Shown: positions 7,121 through 20,277 of the stretch, one piece after another
How the letters are laid out: the number at the start of each line of letters is the position of its first letter
Position numbering within the stretch: the stretch's first letter is position 1
NCBI GenBank assembly: GCA_021812505.1
Contig: JAKANG010000001.1
Span: forward strand, 1-20,277
DNA from: Pseudomonadota bacterium
GTDB taxonomy: Bacteria; Pseudomonadota; Alphaproteobacteria; Rhizobiales; Beijerinckiaceae
Length of the DNA: 20,277 bases
Direction: 5' to 3'
Notes under the pieces: generated by a model
The model's input: the letters and a program-made list of their open reading frames with translations, nothing else
The model's database searches: none
Told to the model about the DNA's origin: nothing
Made by a program: the position numbers and the translations under genes

Positions 7121-8554
7121 ATGCGCACTCTTTTCTTGCAAGCGCCTTCCTTTGACGGTTTCGACGGCGGCGCCGGCTCGCGCTACCAGGCGCGCCGCGA
7201 GATCGCCTCTTTCTGGTATCCGACCTGGCTGGCCCAGCCCGCCGCTCTGGTCGAGAACTCCAAGCTGGTCGACGCCCCGCCGCACAAGACCAAGCTCGCC
7301 GAAGTGGTCGCGCAGGCCAAGGATTTCGACCTTGTCGTGGTGCACACCTCCGTGCCCTCCTTCGCCTCCGACGTGAAGTGCATCGAGGCGCTGAAAGCGG
7401 CCAATCCCAACCTCAAGGTCGGGCTCATCGGCGCCAAGGTGGCGGTGGACGCCGACGGCAGCCTCAAGAGCGCGCCCGTGGTGGATTTCGTCGCCCGCAA
7501 CGAATTTGATTTCACGATCAAGGACGTCGCCGACGGCAAGGATTGGAAGGACATCCTCGGCCTCTCCTACCGCGACGCCAATGGCGATATCCAGCACAAC
7601 GCCGACCGGCCGATGCTGGAAAACATGGACGACCTGCCCTTCGTCGCGCCGATATACAAGCGCGACCTGAAGATCGAGAATTATTTCATCGGCTATCTCA
7701 AGCACCCCTATATCTCGATCTATACCGGGCGCGGCTGCAAGTCGCGCTGCACCTTCTGCCTGTGGCCGCAGACCGTCGGCGGCCATCGCTACCGCACCCG
7801 CAGCGTCGGCCACGTGATCGAAGAGATCAAATGGTGCAAGGAGAACTTCCCGCAGGTGCAGGAATATTTCTTCGACGACGACACCTTCACCGATGATCTG
7901 CCGCGCGCTGAAGCCATCGCGAAGGAGCTCGGCAAGCTCGGCGTGACTTGGTCCTGCAACGCCAAGGCCAATGTGCCGCGCGCCTCGCTCAAGGTGATGC
8001 GCGACAACGGCTTGCGCCTGCTGCTCGTCGGCTATGAATCAGGCAACCAGCAGATCCTGCACAATATCAAGAAGGGCATGCGGGTCGAGGTCGCCAAGCA
8101 ATTCGCGAAGGATTGCCGAGAACTTGGCATCGCCATCCACGGCACCTTCATCATGGGTCTGCCCGGCGAAACCCGCGAGACGATCCAGGAGACGATCCGC
8201 TTCGCCAAGGAAGTGAACCCGCACACCTTGCAGGTGTCGCTGGCGGCGCCCTATCCCGGCACCTACCTCTATGATCAGGCGATCGAGAACGGCTGGCTTG
8301 ACAGCGCCAACGCCGAACTGGTGGATGAAAACGGCGTCCAGATCGCGCCCCTCCACTACCCCAACCTGAGCCACAAGGAAATTTTCGACGCGGTCGAGAC
8401 CTTCTACCGCCAGTTCTATTTCCGGCCGAGCAAGATCGCCTCGATCGTCAATGAAATGGTGCGCGACCGCGCCATGATGAAGCGCCGCCTGCGCGAGGGC
8501 GTGGAATTCTTCCAGTTCCTGCGCGAGCGCAAGCGCGGCGCCGCTGCCTGCTGA
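7121..8554 (+). CDS. hpnJ: Hopanoid biosynthesis B12-binding radical SAM protein HpnJ
   Basis: HpnJ converts bacteriohopanetetrol glucosamine to the cyclitol ether head group; its genetic requirement was shown in Burkholderia cenocepacia. The protein is 477 aa, the usual family length. It opens with MRTLFLQAPSFDGFDGGAGS, the typical HpnJ N-terminus, followed by a cobalamin-binding-type domain to about residue 150. The radical SAM cluster motif CKSRCTFC (Cys206, Cys210, Cys213) follows. Later segments include FFDDDTF, LLVGYESGNQ and HGTFIMGLPGET, as expected for the SAM barrel. The start at 7121 matches the family; the open frame upstream to 6965 has no family resemblance. An AGCAGG sequence lies about seven bases upstream. 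No other hpn gene is in the window. A small haem-protein-like gene follows after 24 nt and is probably co-transcribed. Confidence 0.95.
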   Translation: MRTLFLQAPSFDGFDGGAGSRYQARREIASFWYPTWLAQPAALVENSKLVDAPPHKTKLAEVVAQAKDFDLVVVHTSVPSFASDVKCIEALKAANPNLKVGLIGAKVAVDADGSLKSAPVVDFVARNEFDFTIKDVADGKDWKDILGLSYRDANGDIQHNADRPMLENMDDLPFVAPIYKRDLKIENYFIGYLKHPYISIYTGRGCKSRCTFCLWPQTVGGHRYRTRSVGHVIEEIKWCKENFPQVQEYFFDDDTFTDDLPRAEAIAKELGKLGVTWSCNAKANVPRASLKVMRDNGLRLLLVGYESGNQQILHNIKKGMRVEVAKQFAKDCRELGIAIHGTFIMGLPGETRETIQETIRFAKEVNPHTLQVSLAAPYPGTYLYDQAIENGWLDSANAELVDENGVQIAPLHYPNLSHKEIFDAVETFYRQFYFRPSKIASIVNEMVRDRAMMKRRLREGVEFFQFLRERKRGAAAC

Positions 8555-8578
8555 ACCGGATTTGATGGAGGGGCCGCC

Positions 8579-8893
8579 ATGCGGTTTCTGGGATTTCTGA
8601 TCATTGTCGCCGCCACGCAGGCCGGCGTCGCTGTGGCGCAGGACGCCAAGACGCTCGATCTCGGGCGCCGCCTGATCACAGAGAACCAATGCAACGGCGC
8701 GTGCCACCAGAGCCGCGCCGCCGACGGGAACCCCACCAGCCTGTTCACGCGGGCCAACCGCAAGGTCAACGACCTCCCGGCGCTGCGGAAGCAGGTGGGG
8801 CGCTGCCTGTCGGCCGCGAATCCGATGGCCTCGTCCGAGGACGCCGACGCCATCACCGCCGCGCTTGCGCACGACTACTACAAGTTCAAGTAA
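8579..8893 (+). CDS. Small exported cytochrome-c-like protein with CX3CH motif
   Basis: This is a 104-residue protein with a Sec-type signal (hydrophobic core at about 3-19, probable cleavage after VAVA at 20). The mature part is about 84 residues. The haem-binding position reads QCNGACHQS (Cys38, Cys42, His43), giving CX3CH with one residue more than CXXCH. The rest follows small class I cytochromes: a post-motif loop with SLFTRANRKV, then VGRC (Cys76), NPM (Met83, a possible axial ligand), and a final helix ending DYYKFK. A strong GGAGGGG Shine-Dalgarno precedes the ATG, 24 nt after the hpnJ stop. It may carry covalent haem through an atypical motif, or may have lost haem. I do not recognise a named gene. 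Confidence 0.82.
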   Translation: MRFLGFLIIVAATQAGVAVAQDAKTLDLGRRLITENQCNGACHQSRAADGNPTSLFTRANRKVNDLPALRKQVGRCLSAANPMASSEDADAITAALAHDYYKFK

Positions 8894-8912
8894 GGCTGGA
8901 GTCCGTCCGCGC

Positions 8913-8963
8913 CGCCGTCTTCCTTCTCCCGTTGCGGGAGAAGGAAGACGGCGCGCAAGCGCC
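8913..8963. repeat. Perfect 19-bp hairpin, probable dispersed palindromic element
   Basis: CGCCGTCTTCCTTCTCCCG (8913-8931) and its exact reverse complement (8935-8953) flank a TTG loop. A second small hairpin, GGCGC-GCAA-GCGCC (8950-8963), overlaps the right arm. The CCTTCTCCC/GGGAGAAGG core followed by a short GC hairpin and GGATG resembles extragenic palindromes I associate with Hyphomicrobiales genomes. There is only one copy in the window, so the repeat call rests on that resemblance. It could also help terminate hpnJ transcription. Confidence 0.6.
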
Positions 8964-9041
8964 GGATGCGGGGATCCTTGCTCAACCGACCACCGCGCAA
9001 AAACGCCCGGCAATCCCATCCAAAGCGCTAACCCATCAACA

Positions 9042-9069
9042 AAAAGGCCGCCCCGAGGGGCGGCCTTTT
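9042..9069. terminator. Bidirectional intrinsic terminator between hpnJ unit and rpoC
   Basis: AAAAGGCCGCCCC (9042-9054) and GGGGCGGCCTTTT (9057-9069) are perfect complements, with flanking A and T runs on both sides. The stem can therefore end transcription from either direction. It begins 7 nt past the rpoC stop and lies between convergent genes, as expected for a shared terminator. Confidence 0.9.
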
Positions 9070-9075
9070 GCTTGA

Positions 9076-13248
<4,173 letters not shown>

Positions 13249-13339
13249 TGCTTTCTCCTGGGCTGGCGATCCCGGCGGCTCATCCGGGGTCCCGCTCCGA
13301 AAAGGGAAGTTCGGCGGGCGCGAGACGCGCCCGGCCAGA

Positions 13340-17473
<4,134 letters not shown>

Positions 17474-17738
17474 ATCGCTCCTCGCACCTCAAAAACAGGC
17501 CGTCCGCCCCGCCCGCGATCCGCAATCCGGATCCCGCGGCCGCCGTCCGCCTCCCCGGCCCCGCCGGGACGCGCGGATCGCTCCGCGCAAATTCCTGGAA
17601 AGGATCAGAGGCCTTTCCGCCTCGTCGCCGAAACACGGAAGCAAAAACGCCCCCGATACGGCCACGGCGGCCCCGGGGAGAACCCCGGAGCCGCCTTCGT
17701 CTGGTCGCCGAGCGCGCAAGGCGCGCCCGAAAACAAAT
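17474..17738 (-). ncRNA. Structured rplL-rpoB spacer with three hairpins
   Basis: In transcription order on the minus strand there are three hairpins. The first (17695-17666) has 13-nt arms of GGCGGC/CCGGGG type with one mismatch and a TTCT loop. The second (17618-17597) is GGAAAGG/CCTTTCC with an 8-nt loop. The third (17588-17571) is GCGCGGA-GCGA-TCCGCGC, with a GNRA tetraloop. The first lies about 40 nt after the rplL stop; a TTTTT run follows about 17 nt beyond its stem, so it is not a textbook terminator. E. coli has an attenuator and RNase III processing in this operon; a similar role here is inferred. No gene is seen in this spacer. Confidence 0.5.
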
Positions 17739-18119
17739 TTACTTGAGCTCGACCTTGGCGCCGACCTTCTCGAGCGCCGCCTTGATCTTCTGGGCGTCGT
17801 CCTTGGACGCGCCTTCCTTGACCGGCTTCGGAGCGCCTTCGACGAGGTCCTTGGCTTCCTTCAGGCCCAGACCGGTGATGGCGCGGACTTCCTTGATGAC
17901 TTCGATCTTCTTGTCGCCGGCGGACGCCAGAACGACCGTGAACTCGGTCTGCTCTTCAGCCGGAGCCGCGGCGGCGGCGGCGGCGCCCGGAGCGGCGGCG
18001 ACCGCAACGGCTGCGGCGGCCGAGACGCCCCACTTCTCTTCCAGCAACTTGGCGAGTTCGGCGGCTTCGAGAACGGTGAGGGCCGAGAGCTCTTCGACGA
18101 TCTTTTCGAGGTTAGCCAT
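17739..18119 (-). CDS. rplL: 50S ribosomal protein L7/L12
   Basis: This is the stalk protein that recruits translation factors; four to six copies bind L10. The 126 residues are the normal length. The N-terminal dimerisation domain ([20 protein letters not shown]) is followed by an Ala-rich hinge (about 33-53, with a poly-Ala run) and the C-terminal factor-binding domain with [20 protein letters not shown] and a final [17 protein letters not shown] precedes the ATG at about six bases. It follows rplJ after 57 nt and precedes the structured spacer to rpoB. No abnormality is seen. Confidence 0.98.
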   Translation of the reverse strand: MANLEKIVEELSALTVLEAAELAKLLEEKWGVSAAAAVAVAAAPGAAAAAAAPAEEQTEFTVVLASAGDKKIEVIKEVRAITGLGLKEAKDLVEGAPKPVKEGASKDDAQKIKAALEKVGAKVELK

Positions 18120-18176
18120 GTTCAGTTCCTGTAAATTTGAGGTTTGGTTCGATTGATTTCAATGCCTGGCCAGAGA

Positions 18177-18692
18177 TCAGGCCGCATCCTTGTTGGCGTA
18201 AGCCCCGAACACACGCGCCAGCTTGGCCGCGGGCGCGGTCGAGAGCTGCGCGATCTTGGTCGCCGGGGCCGAGATGAGGCCGACCAGCTTGGCGCGCAGT
18301 TCGTCGAGGGAGGGCATGGTCGCAAGCGACTTCACGCCGTCCGGGTTCAGGGCGGTCGCGCCCATCGCGCCGCCGAGGATGACGAATTTCTCGAAATCCT
18401 TGGCGAAAGCGGTCGCGACCTTGGGCGCAGCCACCGGATCGTCCGAATAGGCGATCAGGGTCGGACCCTTGAGAAGGGCCGCGATGGAGGCGACGTCCGT
18501 GCCTTCGAGGGCGATCTTGGCAAGGCGGTTCTTGGCGACCTGGACGTTCGCCCCAACTTCGCGCGCCTGCTTGCGCAGGGACTGAAGCTGGGCGACGGTC
18601 AGGCCGGAATAACGCGCAACCACGACCACGCCCGCCTTCGAAAAGACGTCGTGCAGCGTGGTTACGGCTTCTTTCTTTTCCGCTCTGTCCAC
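18177..18692 (-). CDS. rplJ: 50S ribosomal protein L10
   Basis: L10 is the stalk base that binds 23S rRNA and carries the L7/L12 dimers; in many bacteria L10-L12 also binds its own mRNA leader and represses translation. The 171-residue protein starts [10 protein letters not shown], as in other alphaproteobacteria, and includes the RNA-binding segment [15 protein letters not shown]. The start codon is GTG (18692-18690) with only a weak GAGAG upstream, which fits a translationally regulated start. The leader upstream contains tandem hairpins ending about 45 nt before the GTG. The C-terminal stalk helix region ([27 protein letters not shown]) is intact. Confidence 0.98.
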   Translation of the reverse strand: MDRAEKKEAVTTLHDVFSKAGVVVVARYSGLTVAQLQSLRKQAREVGANVQVAKNRLAKIALEGTDVASIAALLKGPTLIAYSDDPVAAPKVATAFAKDFEKFVILGGAMGATALNPDGVKSLATMPSLDELRAKLVGLISAPATKIAQLSTAPAAKLARVFGAYANKDAA

Positions 18693-18724
18693 AGTGCTCT
18701 CACTTCAATGGGCGAAGCCACATA

Positions 18725-18794
18725 GCTCGTCTTGGACGGACGTTCTTCCGAACGTCCCACAGCCCGTCTTGGACGGGCGTTTCCTTGAACGCCC
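18725..18794 (-). ncRNA. Putative L10-type autoregulatory leader: tandem hairpin repeats
   Basis: Two related units repeat every 37 nt upstream of rplJ. The first to be transcribed forms GGGCGTT-CAAGGA-AACGCCC (18794-18775). The second forms GGACGTTC-GGAA-GAACGTCC (18757-18738), with a GNRA loop. The stems differ by a compensated pair (G-C in one, A-T in the other), which supports RNA pairing. Each is followed by GTCCAAGACG; in the first unit this makes a competing hairpin, GCCCGTC-CAA-GACGGGC (18778-18762), sharing the GCCC arm. Known L10 leaders sit at this position. I did not match the sequence to a covariance model. Confidence 0.55.
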
Positions 18795-19000
18795 TACGGG
18801 TGGCCCCGCCGGTTGCCGACATGTCGCGGACCAGGAGCCCGCGACGCCGAAAAGCCTGTCCCCACGAAGATTGCGCGGCATGCCGCGCGCCCCTGCGGAT
18901 CAGAGGGTTCGAACCAAACACGCCAGAGGCGCAAGCCTCCGGAATTCAAGGTCTTTCCCCGTCTATGCTGGCCGCTCGTCTCCCGCGGGAAACCCCGCGC
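18795..19000 (-). ncRNA. Upstream part of the rplJ leader, hairpin-rich
   Basis: The segment between the tandem hairpins and the probable promoter holds several inverted repeats: CGCGGG/CCCGCG with a 4-nt loop (18984-18999), GAGGC/GCCTC with a 4-nt loop and an extendable stem (18923-18942), a perfect GGTTCGAACC palindrome (18906-18915) and a perfect 16-bp GCGCGGCATGCCGCGC palindrome (18873-18888). No frame here has a plausible ribosome site or familiar protein. I take it as untranslated leader, from density of structure and position. Confidence 0.4.
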
Positions 19001-19407
19001 TCGACTAACGATTAAGCTCTTGCGCGATGGCAAAAGCGCCGGCAGTCTTGGACAGGACATGGCCGAAAGACCCGCCTTTCATCCCTGAGGAGAAAGGGAG
19101 CCTCCGACCTATCCACCGCCGAAACGCAAGCCGAACGCCCGAGTTTGGCGGAAGCCGAATTTTCGCAGACATGGAGCCAAGCCGAACCGATTGGTCAATT
19201 TGCGAAGCGAACAAAACCCTTAGACGGAGGAGCATCCCAGCTCGACACGTCCAAATATTCGTCTCAACACGCTATTTTTCCAAAAGGTGAATACGTCTCG
19301 CGGCGCCATGCCCAATGAGGCGACGATTCCATCGCCAGGATCGTGGTTTGTAAACGCTCTCGACCGATCTGCCAAGGGGGTCGACAACATTTTTTTCCAA
19401 TTGTCAA
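19001..19407 (-). promoter_or_regulatory. Probable promoter region for rplJL-rpoBC; no gene seen
   Basis: This part of the 770-nt rplA-rplJ gap is locally richer in A and T than the rest of the window. Two weak sigma-70-like candidates lie on the minus strand: TTGACA at 19407-19402, which lacks a convincing -10, and TTGGAA (19283-19278) with GAATAT (19260-19255) at 17-nt spacing. Short open frames here lack ribosome sites and family resemblance. The assignment rests mainly on position. Confidence 0.35.
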
Positions 19408-19433
19408 GCGGCGCGATCAAAAAATCGCGCCGC
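19408..19433 (-). terminator. Hairpin after rplA, possible terminator or processing site
   Basis: GCGGCGCGAT and ATCGCGCCGC form a perfect 10-bp stem beginning 30 nt after the rplA stop. On the minus strand the U run (TTTTTG) is in the loop, not after the stem, and the stem is followed directly by TTGACAATTGG. It is therefore not a standard intrinsic terminator. It may mark the rplKA 3' end or a processing site. Confidence 0.4.
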
Positions 19434-19462
19434 CCGAAATTTCCGGAATCGTTTTGCGACCG

Positions 19463-20161
19463 TCAGTGCTGGGCGATCGAGATCGACGACGGATCGACCT
19501 TCACGCCCGGACCCATGGTCGAGGAAATGGCGATGCGCTGCAGATAGGTGCCCTTGGCGCCCGTCGGCTTGGCCTTGACGACCGCCTCGACGAAAGCCGC
19601 GATGTTTTCCGCCAGCTTTTCCTCGCCGAACGAGGCCTTGCCGACCGAACCCTGCACAATGCCCGCCTTCTCGACACGGAACTCGACCGCGCCGCCCTTG
19701 GAGGCCTGGACGGCCGCCGCGATGTCCATGGTCACGGTGCCGACCTTCGGGTTCGGCATCAGACCGCGCGGGCCGAGCACCTTGCCGAGGCGGCCGACCA
19801 GCGGCATCATATCCGGGGTGGCGATGCAGCGATCGAAGTCGATCGTGCCGCCCTGAACGGTGTTGACCAGGTCTTCAGCGCCGACCACATCGGCGCCGGC
19901 GGCCTTGGCTTCATCCGCCTTGGCGCCGCGGGCGAAGACCGCCACGCGCAGGGTGCGGCCCGTGCCGTTCGGCAGGTTGACCACGCCGCGCACCATCTGG
20001 TCCGCATGCTTGGGATCGACGCCGAGATTCATGGCGATCTCGACTGTCTCGTCGAACTTGGCGCTGGCGCGCTCGCGAACGAGCTTGATGGCCTCAGCGA
20101 CCGGATAGAGCTTGGTGCGCTCGATGCCCTCGCGGGCCTTGACGATTCTCTTGCCGCTCAT
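19463..20161 (-). CDS. rplA: 50S ribosomal protein L1
   Basis: L1 forms the mobile L1 stalk of the 50S subunit, helps release E-site tRNA, and in E. coli represses translation of the rplK-rplA mRNA. The 232 residues are standard length. Visible signatures are [12 protein letters not shown] at the N-terminus, [32 protein letters not shown], and the RNA-binding segment [15 protein letters not shown]; it ends SSISIAQH. The ATG at 20161 is four bases after the rplK stop, so the genes are probably coupled; only a weak GGGG-type ribosome site is seen. A hairpin follows the stop. Confidence 0.98.
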   Translation of the reverse strand: MSGKRIVKAREGIERTKLYPVAEAIKLVRERASAKFDETVEIAMNLGVDPKHADQMVRGVVNLPNGTGRTLRVAVFARGAKADEAKAAGADVVGAEDLVNTVQGGTIDFDRCIATPDMMPLVGRLGKVLGPRGLMPNPKVGTVTMDIAAAVQASKGGAVEFRVEKAGIVQGSVGKASFGEEKLAENIAAFVEAVVKAKPTGAKGTYLQRIAISSTMGPGVKVDPSSISIAQH

Positions 20162-20165
20162 CGTC

Positions 20166-20277
20166 TTACCCCACGACTTCCAGGCCGATAGACTTGGCGG
20201 AGCCCTCGATCATGGCCATGGCGGCCTCGATCGTGTGCGAGTTCAGGTCCGCCTGCTTCTTTTCCGCGATCTCGCGG
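20166..20277 (-). CDS. rplK: 50S ribosomal protein L11, C-terminal fragment (cut by window edge)
   Basis: L11 binds the GTPase-associated centre of 23S rRNA. Only the last 36 codons are in the window. They read as the usual L11 C-terminus, with [14 protein letters not shown], the helix [18 protein letters not shown] and a final VG before TAA. The stop is four bases from the rplA start. Order and spacing fit the conserved rplK-rplA unit; secE and nusG would be expected further upstream. Confidence 0.95.
   Translation of the reverse strand, partial: REIAEKKQADLNSHTIEAAMAMIEGSAKSIGLEVVG

Noticed and set aside
18898..18920. GGTTCGAACC resembling a tRNA T-arm in the rplA-rplJ gap
   Set aside because: The flanking bases do not form a 5-bp T stem, and no acceptor, D or anticodon arm is present at the right distances. 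It is simply a 10-bp palindrome.
19027..19290. An 87-codon plus-strand frame in the rplA-rplJ gap, and overlapping minus-strand frames of 66-91 codons
   Set aside because: None has a clear ribosome site, a recognisable domain or a plausible composition; several overlap one another, as expected from random open frames in GC-rich non-coding DNA.

Overview
The window is GC-rich DNA from an alphaproteobacterium, most likely of the Hyphomicrobiales (a Beijerinckiaceae/Methylocystaceae-like lineage). This rests on the rpoB and rpoC N-termini and lengths (1377 and 1390 aa) and on hpnJ, a hopanoid-modification gene found in hopanoid-making Proteobacteria. The genus is inference. I see no rRNA, tRNA, CRISPR array, insertion sequence or prophage gene.

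Region 1 (1-4377, minus strand) is a tightly coupled efflux-type operon. A membrane-fusion protein (yhiI-like) is followed by a 909-residue fused ATPase/permease (rbbA) and a second ABC-2 permease (yhhJ), which the window edge cuts. Both junctions are 4-nt ATGA overlaps. The order matches yhiI-rbbA-yhhJ of E. coli.

Region 2 (4378-6938) holds a minus-strand TetR-family repressor gene. Divergent from it is a plus-strand pair: a YecD-type isochorismatase-fold protein lacking the catalytic cysteine, coupled by another ATGA overlap to an AbrB-family membrane protein. The divergent gap contains two copies of a palindromic box, a strong candidate for the TetR operator.

Region 3 (6939-9075, plus strand) is hpnJ, the radical SAM enzyme that makes the cyclitol ether head group of bacteriohopanetetrol, followed by a small exported cytochrome-c-like protein whose haem motif is CX3CH rather than CXXCH. 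It ends in a long perfect hairpin and a terminator shared with the convergent rpoC.

Region 4 (9076-20277, minus strand) is the conserved rplK-rplA-rplJ-rplL-rpoB-rpoC cluster, with rplK cut by the window edge. The genes are intact and ordinary. The non-coding parts are more informative: a 770-nt gap upstream of rplJ ends in a tandem-hairpin leader (probably the L10 autoregulatory leader), and a 265-nt rplL-rpoB spacer carries three hairpins.

No clearly new multi-gene system is evident. The observations most worth a second look are the rplJ leader architecture, the CX3CH protein beside hpnJ, and the TetR/double-operator/YecD/AbrB module.
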